From Neotabrizicola shimadae (GTDB lineage: Bacteria > Pseudomonadota > Alphaproteobacteria > Rhodobacterales > Rhodobacteraceae), in NCBI RefSeq assembly GCF_019623905.1, contig NZ_CP069370.1, forward strand, positions 2,046,001 through 2,110,000: a stretch of DNA of 64,000 nucleotides. Reading direction: 5' to 3'. Under the pieces are notes generated by a model. It saw only the letters and a program-made list of their open reading frames with translations, did no database searches and was not told where the DNA came from. This document shows positions 1 through 8,893 of this stretch, one piece after another; positions within the stretch are counted from its first letter, which is position 1, and each line of letters starts with the position of its first letter. The translations under genes and the position numbers were made by a program.

Positions 1-1144
1 CATTGATGACCCAGTTCGCGGCGATCTTGCCGTCGCGGCCCCGCGCCACGTCCTCGAAGAAGCGGGCTGATTCCACGTCGGCGGTCAGGACCGAGGCGTC
101 ATAGTCGGTCAGGCCGAAGTCACCCATGAAGCGGGCCTTCTTGGCATCGGGCAGTTCCGGCATGGACGCCGCGATGCCGTCCACCCAGGCTTGTTCGATT
201 TCCAGGGGCAGCAGGTCCGGGTCGGGGAAGTAGCGGTAGTCATGCGCCTCTTCCTTCGACCGCATGGACCGCGTTTCGCCCTTGTCCGGATCGTAGAGCC
301 GGGTTTCCTGCACGACTTTGCCGCCGTCTTCCAGGATGGCGATCTGGCGGCGGGCCTCGTACTCGATGGCGGCCTGGATGAACCGCAGCGAGTTCATGTT
401 CTTGATTTCGCAGCGCGTACCAAGATGGCCGAAATCCTGCGTGGCCTGGTATTTCTCGTAGTCGCCCGGCCGGCAGACCGAGACGTTCACGTCGGCACGC
501 AGGTTGCCGTGCTGCATGTTGCCGTCACAGGTGCCGAGATAGAGCATGATCTGGCGCAGCTTGGCGACATAGGCGGCGGCTTCCTCGGGGCCCCGGATGT
601 CGGGGCGGCTGACGATTTCCATCAGCGCGACGCCGGTGCGGTTGAAATCGACGAAGGACATGGTCGGATCCATGTCATGGATCGACTTGCCGGCATCCTG
701 CTCCAGGTGGATGCGTTCGATGCGCACCCGGCGGGCCGTTCTTTGACCTTCGGGGCCGGGGCCCATCTCCACGATCACCTCGCCCTCGCCCACCACGGGG
801 TGGTAGAGCTGGCTGATCTGATAGCCCTGCGGCAGATCGGGATAGAAATAATTCTTGCGGTCGAAGGCCGAGACCAGGTTGATCTTCGCCTTCAGGCCAA
901 GGCCGGTGCGCACGGCCTGTTCCACGCAGAATTCGTTGATGACCGGCAACATGCCCGGCATGGCGCAATCGACGAAGGAGACGTTCGAGTTCGGCTCGGA
1001 CCCGACGGCGGTGGAGGCGCCCGAGAAAAGCTTGGCGTTGGACGAGACCTGGGCATGAACCTCCATGCCGATCACCAGTTCCCAGTCGGATTTCGCGCCG
1101 GAAATCACCTTCGGTTTCGGGCTGTCATAGGTCAGGTCGAGCAT
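1..1144 (-). CDS. gatB: Aspartyl/glutamyl-tRNA(Asn/Gln) amidotransferase subunit B, 5' part
   Basis: GatB binds mischarged Glu-tRNA(Gln) or Asp-tRNA(Asn) and, with GatA and GatC, amidates it in the cytoplasm. The visible N-terminal part (about 381 codons) has the family landmarks GMEVHAQ near residue 20, [27 protein letters not shown], the NRTG segment, [16 protein letters not shown] and the YRYFPDPDL segment. The 3' third lies beyond the window edge, so the stop is not seen. An in-frame ATG at 1153 is possible, but the GAAGGGGA Shine-Dalgarno is too close to it and well spaced for the ATG at 1144. Very confident. Confidence 0.96.
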   Translation of the reverse strand, partial: MLDLTYDSPKPKVISGAKSDWELVIGMEVHAQVSSNAKLFSGASTAVGSEPNSNVSFVDCAMPGMLPVINEFCVEQAVRTGLGLKAKINLVSAFDRKNYFYPDLPQGYQISQLYHPVVGEGEVIVEMGPGPEGQRTARRVRIERIHLEQDAGKSIHDMDPTMSFVDFNRTGVALMEIVSRPDIRGPEEAAAYVAKLRQIMLYLGTCDGNMQHGNLRADVNVSVCRPGDYEKYQATQDFGHLGTRCEIKNMNSLRFIQAAIEYEARRQIAILEDGGKVVQETRLYDPDKGETRSMRSKEEAHDYRYFPDPDLLPLEIEQAWVDGIAASMPELPDAKKARFMGDFGLTDYDASVLTADVESARFFEDVARGRDGKIAANWVIN

Positions 1145-1242
1145 GGGTTTCATTCCCCTTCGCGGTGCTGCGAGACTTCCTTACGCAGGCCGGCGCTGCG
1201 GGGCAAGGGGCGGGGCAAGGCGGGTGGGTGGCGGATTCGCGC

Positions 1243-1287
1243 CGACTCAGCACCGAGTCGTGATCGGTCGGGTTGTGAGAATCACGA
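1243..1287. promoter_or_regulatory. Inverted repeats between gatB and the lipoprotein gene
   Basis: Two overlapping inverted repeats lie in the divergent 1145-1343 gap: CGACTC-N6-GAGTCG (1243-1260) and TCGTGAT-N16-ATCACGA (1258-1287). They could be an operator or structured leader. No convincing -35/-10 pair was recognised, so the role is open. Confidence 0.25.
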
Positions 1288-1343
1288 TTCGCGTTCCAGA
1301 ACCCTTCGGTCGCGCAAGGATGCGATGCCACAAGTACGGATCA

Positions 1344-1994
1344 ATGCAACTCAGGACGACCCTCTGCCTTCTGGCGCTTGCGGCCACCGCGGCCTGTTCG
1401 ACGATGAACTCCGGCGACGATCTTCCCGCGATGCGGTGGGACCATCGCCCGGAAGCCGAAGTGTGGACCTCGCGTTCGCTGGTTGCGGCGGCGAAGCTTG
1501 ATGACGAACTGGCCGAGACCGTGCCTGCCGACATCGAGACCTGGTGCCCCGGTTACGAAGATGCCTCGATCGAGGACCGCCGGGCCTTCTGGGTCGGCAT
1601 CTTCTCGGCGCTGGCCAAGCATGAAAGCACATGGAACCCGAAGGCCTCGGGCGGCGGCGGGGCCTGGATCGGGCTGACGCAAATCTCGCCCGCGACCGCG
1701 CGGCAGTATGGTTGCGAGGCCAATTCGACGGCCGAGTTGAAGGACGGGGCCGCCAATCTGGCCTGTGCGCTGCGCATCGGCGCGGCGCAGGTGGACCGCG
1801 ACAATCTGGTGGTTGGCAACGGCGCGCGGGGCCTCGGCCGCGACTGGGCGCCGTTCCGCAGCGCGAAGAAGCGCGCGGATATCGCGGAATGGACGCGCAG
1901 CCAGGAGTATTGCCAGAAGAAGCCCACGACGCTGGCCTTCCTGAGCACGATGTCGGTGCCCCTGACGGTTCGACCGATCCCGGCCGCGCAGTAA
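1344..1994 (+). CDS. Lipoprotein with lytic transglycosylase (SLT) domain
   Basis: Predicted peptidoglycan lytic transglycosylase of 216 aa. The N terminus is a short hydrophobic signal ending in AATAAC, a slightly atypical lipobox, so the mature protein should be anchored at Cys19. The SLT-type core is around residues 75-165: the likely catalytic Glu is in KHEST near residue 94, followed by the substrate-groove segment GLTQIS. The start was chosen because it gives the lipoprotein signal; the frame is open about 200 nt further upstream but without signal features, and the ribosome-binding site is weak. It is divergent from gatB and followed by a clear terminator. The exact subfamily is uncertain. 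Confidence 0.8.
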   Translation: MQLRTTLCLLALAATAACSTMNSGDDLPAMRWDHRPEAEVWTSRSLVAAAKLDDELAETVPADIETWCPGYEDASIEDRRAFWVGIFSALAKHESTWNPKASGGGGAWIGLTQISPATARQYGCEANSTAELKDGAANLACALRIGAAQVDRDNLVVGNGARGLGRDWAPFRSAKKRADIAEWTRSQEYCQKKPTTLAFLSTMSVPLTVRPIPAAQ

Positions 1995-2015
1995 GGCCCA
2001 GCCTATAGAGGCAGA

Positions 2016-2043
2016 AGGCCCCGGCAGAGCGCCGGGGCCTTTG
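2016..2043 (+). terminator. Rho-independent terminator after the lytic transglycosylase gene
   Basis: A perfect 10-bp stem (AGGCCCCGGC / GCCGGGGCCT) with a 5-nt loop begins 21 nt after the stop and runs into TTTGT. The next gene is convergent, so it may act in both directions. Confidence 0.85.
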
Positions 2044-2057
2044 TCATTTGGGGGCGG

Positions 2058-2942
2058 TCATTTGGCGGCCGCCTCGCGGAAATCGACAGTCAGGCGGCTG
2101 GATTGGCTGCCATCGGTGCGCAGGACGCCGGTGATCGGGGCGACATCGCCGTAGTCGCGGCCCATGCCCACGGTGACATGATCGGTGCCGACCCAGCAGT
2201 CGTTGGTGGGATCGTGTTCCAGCCAGCCCATTTCCACCCCGCACCAGGCGGCGACCCAGGCATGCATGGCATCGGCGCCTTCGAGCCGCGGCTTGCCGGG
2301 CGGCGGCAGGGTGCGCAGGTAGCCCGCGACATAGGCCGCCGGGATACCGAGGCTGCGCAGGCCCGCGATCATGATCTGCGCGAAATCCTGGCAGACGCCG
2401 CGGCGCAGGGTGAAGGCGGTTTCGGGCGGGGTGTCCACCTCGGTCGCCTCGGCGTCGAAGGTCATGCGGTCGTGCAGCGCGGCGCCGAGCCGATCGACGG
2501 CGTCGCGCACGGTGGCGGCGCCGGACGTCGCGGCGCGGGCGAAGGTGGCGATGGCGTCGATACGGGGGATGCGCGGGCTGGGACCGAGGAAGTGGTGCGG
2601 CGCGTCAGGGGCAAGGGTGAGCTGCGCCTCGATTTCCGGCGCGAGGCCGGCAAGGGCGGGCGAGAGGTCGAGGCTGGCCACGTTCGCCTCGCGCCGGACG
2701 CAGGCGGTCATGGACAGGCGGAACTCGGTCAGGCCGGCGGGCATGGCGATTTCGACGGTACGGGTCTGGAAGAAATCGCTGAAGGACCGGCGGTCCTGCG
2801 GCAGGGGGATGATCGAGAGACGTTCGCGCAGCACCTCTTGCCGGCCGGGCAGATGGGCGGGCAGCACGCGCAGAAGCTGGCGGCCGGCGCCGAGGGGGCG
2901 GGCGAAGTCGTAGGCGATCTCCAGCTTCAGGTCGTAGAGCAT
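2058..2942 (-). CDS. Transglutaminase-like family protein
   Basis: Protein of 294 aa with a bacterial transglutaminase N-terminal beta domain (about residues 1-140) followed by a papain-like transglutaminase core. The catalytic triad is visible as Cys in RRGVCQD (near 180), His in AMHAWVA (near 225) and Asp in EHDPTND (near 242). Proteins of this type may cleave or crosslink peptide or isopeptide bonds; the substrate is unknown. The ATG overlaps the stop of the upstream ATP-grasp/alpha-E gene as TGATG, so translation is probably coupled. No signal peptide is seen, so it is likely cytoplasmic. The family is sure; the chemistry is inferred. Confidence 0.9.
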   Translation of the reverse strand: MLYDLKLEIAYDFARPLGAGRQLLRVLPAHLPGRQEVLRERLSIIPLPQDRRSFSDFFQTRTVEIAMPAGLTEFRLSMTACVRREANVASLDLSPALAGLAPEIEAQLTLAPDAPHHFLGPSPRIPRIDAIATFARAATSGAATVRDAVDRLGAALHDRMTFDAEATEVDTPPETAFTLRRGVCQDFAQIMIAGLRSLGIPAAYVAGYLRTLPPPGKPRLEGADAMHAWVAAWCGVEMGWLEHDPTNDCWVGTDHVTVGMGRDYGDVAPITGVLRTDGSQSSRLTVDFREAAAK

Positions 2943-5341
2943 CAGCGGAAATAGGCCTCGGTCAGGAGATCGGAGAGGTTGGCGAGACCGGATTGCAGGG
3001 TGGCCAGGGCGTCGCTGTCCATGGTTTCGGCATCGGCGGTGGCGAGGTCGGTTTGCAGGCGCAGGGCGGCGCGGGCCAGGGGCGAGAGGTGGCCGTAGCG
3101 GTCGGCCTCGGGGAGGTGGCCGATCTCTTCGACCAGGCCGTCGAGCTGGTAGCGCAGCGAGCGGGGGTTCATCGCGTCGAGCGCCAGCATGTCGATGACG
3201 GTTTCGCGCGAGGTGGCGACGGTGAAGCGGCGGCGGTGCGAGATGACGCTGTCGCCGACCTCGATGGCGAGGTCGAGGGCGCCGGGGGGGGCTTCGGGAT
3301 CGGCCAGGGTGAGGAGCACGGAGGTCATGGCCATGGCGCGTTCGTGGCGGCGGCCGAGGCCGAGGAAGCGCCAGCCGAGGAAGCGGTACATGTTCTCGTG
3401 CACAAGGCCGGAGAAGCCTGTGAGCTTGCGGATGAGGGCCGACAGCGCGCGGGCGGCGTCGTCGCCGGGTTCGACGCGGGCGGCCATGCGGCGGGCGGTC
3501 TTGTCGATGTCCATCAGCGCGAACCAGGCGTCGGGGGAGACGCGGTCGCGGACCTGGCCGGCGCTGCCGATGGCGGCGGACAGCGTGGCGAGCAGGCCCT
3601 CGGGGATGCCCTGGACGGGATCGGTGCCGGAGGCGTCGAACAGGGGCTGGAGGGCGTCGAGGAGGGGCGTGGCGGCGGGGCCGGTTTCGGCGAGGCGGAC
3701 GTGCCAGGCGCGCAGGAGGCGCAGGATGCCCTCGGTGCGCTCGACATAGCGGCCGAGCCAGAACAGGTTGTCGGCGGCGCGCGAGGGCAGGCCGCCGGGG
3801 GCGACGCGGCGGTTGCCGATGGCGGGGGTGGCGACCATGCTGACCGGATCGACCGGCTTGTCGCCGACGATCCAGACATCGGCGGCGGACCCGCCGCGCT
3901 GCATGGCGATGGCCATGGGATCGGGCGCGGCGCCGATGCGGGCGAAGCCGCCGGGCATGGCGGCCCATCCGGTGGGCGTGCGGGCGAGATAGACGCGCAG
4001 CACCATGGGGCGGGGCATGAGCCGGCCGCCCACCAGCGCGGGCGTGGTGGAAAGCGTCACCGCCTCTTGCGCGACGAGCGCGGCGCCGTCCGCGGCAAGC
4101 CGTTCGGCCAGGGCGGCGGAAGACAGCGCGGCGGCCAGCGTTCCGGTCTGGCGTCCCTCGAAGGGCAGGCCCGTGGCCATGGCAGGGGACAGGACCATGC
4201 GCGATTGCGTTTCCAGCACGTCGTCGCGCGCCGAGGCCTCGCCGCACCACCAGGTCGCGATGTTGGGCAGTTTCAGCGCCTCGCCCAGAACCACTGGGGC
4301 GAGTTTGGGCAGGAAGGCCATCAGCGCCCGTGTCTCCAGGATGCCGGATCCGAGCGCATTCACCATCGCCACGCCGCCCGCGCGCAAGGCCGAGACGAGT
4401 CCGGGCGTGCCGAGACGCGAGCGGGGGTCAAGCTCCAGCGGGTCGGCATAGCTGCCGTCGAGCCGCCGCCAGAGCACCGACAGCGGCCGCGGCCCGGAGA
4501 CAGTGCGGACCATGAGCCGCCCCTCTTCGACCGAGAGGTCCTCGCCCTGCACCAGCGTGAAGCCCAGGTAGCGCGCGATATAGGCGTGTTCGAAATAGGT
4601 TTCGTTCAGCGGCCCCGGCGTGAGGATCGCGACGCGCCCCTCGCCCGGCCCGGCAAGGCTTTGCATGGCGTCGCGGAAGGTGCGGAAGAAGCCGGCAAGG
4701 CGGTGGACATTGGCTTCGGCGTAGAGTTCGGAGAACACGCGGCTGGTGGCCACACGGTTTTCCAGCGCGAAGCCCGCGCCCGATGGCGCCTGCGTGCGGT
4801 CGGCCAGCACCCACCAGCGACCATCGGGGCCACGGCCAAGCTCGAAGGCGAGAAAATGCAGGTGATGGCCGCCGCGCGGGCTGACACCGACCAGCGGGCG
4901 CAGCCATTCGGGATTTTCCGCCACCAGTCGAGGCGGCAGATGACCTTCGGCGACAAGACGGTTTTCGCCGTAAAGGTCGGCCATCAGAGCTTCGAGCAAT
5001 TCTGCGCGCTGCATCAGGCCGGCGGTCACCTCGGCCCATTCGGTTTCCGACATCAGCACCGGCATATGGGCCAGCGGCCAGGGCCTTTCGACCGATTGGG
5101 CGGGGCCGGGCCCCTGCCCGTACTGCCGGAAATAGACCCCGGAATCGCGCAGATACTGGTCGCCGCGCGCGATGCGGCGATCCAGTTCCTCGGGCGTCAG
5201 GCTGTTCAGATGGTCGATGAAGCCGCGCCAGACCGGACGGATGGCGCCCCTGGCATCCACCAGTTCATCGGGCACCGAGGGCAGCGCCCGATACCCCCGT
5301 GCCGCGCCCTGCGGCGTCTCTGGCGTTGCCTTGGCTTCCAT
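2942..5341 (-). CDS. Circularly permuted ATP-grasp / alpha-E fusion protein
   Basis: A 799-aa fusion. Residues about 60-500 resemble the circularly permuted type 2 ATP-grasp domain (segments VSPRGGHHLHF, RVAILTPGPLNETYFEH, WWCGEAS). From about residue 517 (SRAADNLFWLGRYVERTEG) to the end it is the helical alpha-E domain. In many bacteria these two domains are separate neighbouring genes; here they are one polypeptide. ATP-grasp enzymes ligate amines or amino acids to carboxylates, and this family has been proposed to make a peptide tag or small peptide together with transglutaminases. It lies 8 nt after the DUF2126 gene and overlaps the next transglutaminase gene, so the three form one operon. 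The ribosome-binding site is weak, which fits translational coupling. Confidence 0.9.
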   Translation of the reverse strand: MEAKATPETPQGAARGYRALPSVPDELVDARGAIRPVWRGFIDHLNSLTPEELDRRIARGDQYLRDSGVYFRQYGQGPGPAQSVERPWPLAHMPVLMSETEWAEVTAGLMQRAELLEALMADLYGENRLVAEGHLPPRLVAENPEWLRPLVGVSPRGGHHLHFLAFELGRGPDGRWWVLADRTQAPSGAGFALENRVATSRVFSELYAEANVHRLAGFFRTFRDAMQSLAGPGEGRVAILTPGPLNETYFEHAYIARYLGFTLVQGEDLSVEEGRLMVRTVSGPRPLSVLWRRLDGSYADPLELDPRSRLGTPGLVSALRAGGVAMVNALGSGILETRALMAFLPKLAPVVLGEALKLPNIATWWCGEASARDDVLETQSRMVLSPAMATGLPFEGRQTGTLAAALSSAALAERLAADGAALVAQEAVTLSTTPALVGGRLMPRPMVLRVYLARTPTGWAAMPGGFARIGAAPDPMAIAMQRGGSAADVWIVGDKPVDPVSMVATPAIGNRRVAPGGLPSRAADNLFWLGRYVERTEGILRLLRAWHVRLAETGPAATPLLDALQPLFDASGTDPVQGIPEGLLATLSAAIGSAGQVRDRVSPDAWFALMDIDKTARRMAARVEPGDDAARALSALIRKLTGFSGLVHENMYRFLGWRFLGLGRRHERAMAMTSVLLTLADPEAPPGALDLAIEVGDSVISHRRRFTVATSRETVIDMLALDAMNPRSLRYQLDGLVEEIGHLPEADRYGHLSPLARAALRLQTDLATADAETMDSDALATLQSGLANLSDLLTEAYFR

Positions 5342-5349
5342 GAGCGGGA

Positions 5350-8300
5350 TCAGAGACCTGCCGGGCGGCGCAGGTCAAGCGTCATGGGAAACTCCGGGTG
5401 AATGCGTTCTGGCGGTGGCACATAGGCCCCGGCCCGGTGGCCGTGCGGCGAGAAGCGCGCCAGCCGCCGCGCCTCGGCCTCGTTGCCATTGACCGGGAAC
5501 GTGTCGTAGTTGCGCCCGCCCGGATGGGCCACGTTGTAGGTCGCCCCGCCGATGGCCCGGCCCGACCATGTGTCGTAGATGTCGAACACCAGCGGCGGGT
5601 CGAGTTTCAGGACCGGGTGCATCGCGGAGGCCGGGGCCCAAGCCTTGTAGCGCACACCGGCGACCGAAACGCCGTTCGCCACCTGTTGCAGGGGCACGCG
5701 GCGACCGTTGCAGGTGACGGCATAGCGCGCGGGATCGGCTGTGGTGAGCTTTACCTGCACCCTTTCGGTGGAACTGTCGGTATAGCGCACCGTGCCACCG
5801 ATGGCGCCGGTTTCGCCCAGAACATGCCAGGGTTCCAGCGCCTGCCGGATTTCCAGGTGGGTGCCTTCAACCTCGACCTCGCCGCAGAAGGGGAAGCGGA
5901 ATTCGCCCTGAGCGACGAACCATTCCTCCTTCATCGGGAAGCCATGGCGGGCAAGGTCAGCCAGCACGTCGCGGAAATCTTCCCAGACATAGTGCTGAAG
6001 CATGAAGCGGTCGTGCAGCGCAGTGCCCCACCGGGTGAGATCGCCGCGGACCGGGCTTTCCCAGAACCGGGCGATGAGGGCGCGCAGCAGGAGTTGCTGG
6101 GCCAGGCTCATGCGCGCATCGGGCGGCATTTCGAAGCCGCGGAATTCCACCAGGCCAAGGCGGCCGGTGGGTCCATCGGGCGAATAGAGCTTGTCGATGC
6201 AGATCTCGGCCCGATGGGTGTTGCCCGTGACATCGGTCAGCATGTTGCGCAACAGCCGGTCGGTCAGCCAGGGCAGCGGAGGGGTGTCCTGCCCCGGCAG
6301 CGGGATGGCCGACAGCGCGATTTCCAGCTCGTACAGCGCATCGTGGCGCGCCTCGTCGATGCGCGGCGCCTGGGAGGTGGGGCCGATGAACAGGCCGGAG
6401 AAGAGGTAGGACAGCGAGGGGTGGCGGTTCCAGTGCAGGATGAGGCTGGCCAGCAGGTCGGGCCGACGCAGGAACGGGCTGTCCATCGTGGTGGCGCCGC
6501 CGACCACGACATGGTTGCCGCCGCCGGTGCCGGTATGCTTGCCGTCGATCATGAACTTTTCGGCGCAGAGGCGGCTTTCGCGGGCTTCCTCGTAAACGCC
6601 GGTGGTGATGTCCACGCAGTCCTGCCAGCTGTGCGAGGGGTGGATGTTCACCTCGATCACGCCGGGGTCGGGGGCGACGCGGATGACGTTCAGACGGGGG
6701 TCATGCGGCGGGGCGTAACCTTCGATATGGACCTTGAGGCCCAGGCGCAGGGCGGCGGATTCGGCAACGTGCAGAAGGTCGATGTAGTCTTCCAGCATCG
6801 TGACCGGGGGCATGAAGACGCAAAGCCGGCCATGACGCGGTTCGACCGACAGGGCGGTGCGGACGAAGCCTTCGATCTCGGTCGGCGTCTGGGAGTTGAT
6901 GCCCTGGACGGGCGTGTTGGCGACGAAGCTGGCCAGGGCTTGCGTCTTGCGGACATCGTCCAGGTCGGCGGGTTCAGGCAGATCGGGCCGGTCGATCGTG
7001 GGGTCCATCGGGTTGATGTAGGGATAGACGGCGGGGCTGAGCCATGGCAGCGAGTTCAGCGGCAGGCGGTAGCCGACCGGGCTGTCGCCGGGGGTGAGGA
7101 AGACCCGGCCGCGGCGCAGGCGCCAGCGTTCGGAATACCATTTCCTGCGGCCAGCCCTGGTTTGCCATGGCTGGACGGGCAGGACGAAGCCCACGGGGTT
7201 TGTCAGCCCACGGTCGAAGACCTGGGCGATGCGGTGGCGTTCCTCGGGGTCTTCCAGTTTCGAATTGTCGGGGGTGACGTTGGGCGGAAGGTTGGCCTCT
7301 TTCACCAGCCATTCGGCGGTGTCTTCATAGGCGGGCAGGATGTTTTCTTCGGGGATCTCCATCTCGGCCGCCATCTCGCGCAGAAGCTCCTGCGCTTGCA
7401 GGGCGGTGGCGCCCTGCGACGACCCCTCGTCGGCGATGAGGTCGGGGTTCTGCCAGATGGGCAGGCCGTCGCGGCGCCAGTAGAGCGAGAAGGTCCAGCG
7501 CGGCAGGGTTTCGCCCGGATACCACTTGCCCTGGCCATAGTGCAGGAAGCCGCCCGGTGCGAAACGGCTGCGCAGGCGGCGGATCAGCGTGTCGGCGCGG
7601 GCGCGTTTGGTGGGGCCGACGGCGGCGGTGTTCCATTCGGCGGATTCGAAATCGTCGATCGAGACGAAGGTGGGCTCGCCGCCCATGGTGAGGCGGACGT
7701 CGTTGCGGATCAGCGCCTCGTCCACCTTGCGGCCGAGCGCGTCGAGGTCGGCCCAGCTGTCATCGGAGAAAGGCTTGGTGATGCGGGGGTGTTCGGAGAC
7801 CCGCGCGACCTGCATGTCGAAATCGAAGCTGGTCTTCGCCTCGCCGAAATAGCCGCCCGAGATGGGGGCGGCGCTGCGGTAATGCGGGGTGGCGGCGAGC
7901 GGGATGTGGCTTTCGCCGGTCAGCAGGCCCGAGGTGGGGTCAAGCCCGATCCAGCCGGCGCCGGGGAGGTAGACCTCGCACCAGGCGTGAAGGTCGGTGA
8001 AATCGACCTCGGTGCCCGAGGGGCCGTCGAGCGATTTGAGGTCGGGCTTCAGCTGGATCAGGTAGCCCGAGACGAAGCGGGCGGCGAAGCCCAGGTGGCG
8101 CAGAAGTTGCACCAGAAGCCAGCCGGAATCGCGGCAGGAGCCGCGCGCCAGTTCCAGCGTCTGTTCCGGGGTCTGGACGCCCGGTTCAATGCGGATGGTG
8201 TAGGCGATCATCTGGTTGAGCCGGGCGTTGAGGCCCACCACCATGTCGACCGTGCGCTGGCGATTGCGCGGGATGGTGTCGAGCAGGGCCTGCACCAGGG

Positions 8301-8673
8301 GGCCGGCCGGGTCGGGCTTGCGGTAGATCGACAGGTCTTCGGCCAGGTCCAGCGCATAGTCGAAGGGCCAGTGCTCGGCCGCCTCTTCCACGAAGAAGTC
8401 GAAGGGGTTGTAGACGGTCATGTCGGCGACAAGATCGACCTCGATCTTCAGTTCCGTCACCGGCTCGGGAAAGACGAAGCGGGCCAGCCAGTTGCCGAAC
8501 GGATCCTGCTGGTGGTTCACGAAGTGCTTGGCCGGCGTGACCTTCAGCGAATGCGACAGCACGCGGGTGCGGCTGTGCGGCGCGGGGCGCAGGCGGATGA
8601 TCTGGGGGCCGAGGATGACCGGGCGGTCGTATTTGTAGTGGGTCAGGTGGTAGATGCTGGCCTTGATCGACAT
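5350..8673 (-). CDS. DUF2126 / transglutaminase-like protein
   Basis: A large 1107-aa protein and the first gene of the three-gene cluster. Residues 1-290 form a transglutaminase-like module with N-terminal beta domain and core: Cys in GSCRDSGW (near 178), His in LHAWCEVY (near 228) and Asp in GLDPTSG (near 243). The rest is the DUF2126 region with the segments NIHPSHSWQ, DGKHTGTGGGNHVVVGGA and, near the C terminus, FDIYDTWSGRAIGG. DUF2126 has been linked to glutamine-synthetase- or amidoligase-like chemistry, but this cannot be checked here. Start: GAAGGA lies 8 nt before the ATG. The length is normal for the family. The product of the pathway is unknown. Confidence 0.9.
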   Translation of the reverse strand: MSIKASIYHLTHYKYDRPVILGPQIIRLRPAPHSRTRVLSHSLKVTPAKHFVNHQQDPFGNWLARFVFPEPVTELKIEVDLVADMTVYNPFDFFVEEAAEHWPFDYALDLAEDLSIYRKPDPAGPLVQALLDTIPRNRQRTVDMVVGLNARLNQMIAYTIRIEPGVQTPEQTLELARGSCRDSGWLLVQLLRHLGFAARFVSGYLIQLKPDLKSLDGPSGTEVDFTDLHAWCEVYLPGAGWIGLDPTSGLLTGESHIPLAATPHYRSAAPISGGYFGEAKTSFDFDMQVARVSEHPRITKPFSDDSWADLDALGRKVDEALIRNDVRLTMGGEPTFVSIDDFESAEWNTAAVGPTKRARADTLIRRLRSRFAPGGFLHYGQGKWYPGETLPRWTFSLYWRRDGLPIWQNPDLIADEGSSQGATALQAQELLREMAAEMEIPEENILPAYEDTAEWLVKEANLPPNVTPDNSKLEDPEERHRIAQVFDRGLTNPVGFVLPVQPWQTRAGRRKWYSERWRLRRGRVFLTPGDSPVGYRLPLNSLPWLSPAVYPYINPMDPTIDRPDLPEPADLDDVRKTQALASFVANTPVQGINSQTPTEIEGFVRTALSVEPRHGRLCVFMPPVTMLEDYIDLLHVAESAALRLGLKVHIEGYAPPHDPRLNVIRVAPDPGVIEVNIHPSHSWQDCVDITTGVYEEARESRLCAEKFMIDGKHTGTGGGNHVVVGGATTMDSPFLRRPDLLASLILHWNRHPSLSYLFSGLFIGPTSQAPRIDEARHDALYELEIALSAIPLPGQDTPPLPWLTDRLLRNMLTDVTGNTHRAEICIDKLYSPDGPTGRLGLVEFRGFEMPPDARMSLAQQLLLRALIARFWESPVRGDLTRWGTALHDRFMLQHYVWEDFRDVLADLARHGFPMKEEWFVAQGEFRFPFCGEVEVEGTHLEIRQALEPWHVLGETGAIGGTVRYTDSSTERVQVKLTTADPARYAVTCNGRRVPLQQVANGVSVAGVRYKAWAPASAMHPVLKLDPPLVFDIYDTWSGRAIGGATYNVAHPGGRNYDTFPVNGNEAEARRLARFSPHGHRAGAYVPPPERIHPEFPMTLDLRRPAGL

Positions 8674-8893
8674 GGGTCCGGTCCTTCGGCACGCGCAAGG
8701 CTGAGGGCTACGCGCCCCCGGCTCCCCGCGCAGTATTTCGGGTCAAGATGAAGCAGGGTGAGGAAGCGGGCCAGTGGCCGTCGCCACGGGACGCCGCACC
8801 ACGGGGCCGGACGCCCGGTGTCACAGGGTTGAGCGAGTGTTTTGCCTGTTTCATAGGCGCAAATCGCCTGCACGCCCAAAGAACGGGCGCGCC
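8674..8893. repeat. Intergenic stretch with a Rhodobacteraceae-type intergenic motif
   Basis: No gene is seen in these 220 bases. The minus strand at about 8733-8758 reads CTTCATCTTGACCCGAAATA followed by a G-rich stretch, a pattern recalled as a common intergenic element in this family; a related CTTCATCTTGGCACC lies at about 16006. It separates the dimethylformamidase-like gene from the DUF2126 gene and probably holds the promoter of the latter, but no clear -35/-10 pair was found. Confidence 0.4.

Noticed and set aside
2993-8751. Long plus-strand reading frames of about 800 and 1100 codons opposite the ATP-grasp and DUF2126 genes
   Set aside because: They are His/Gly/Arg-rich, have no domain patterns and mirror real genes; open antisense frames are expected in GC-rich DNA.
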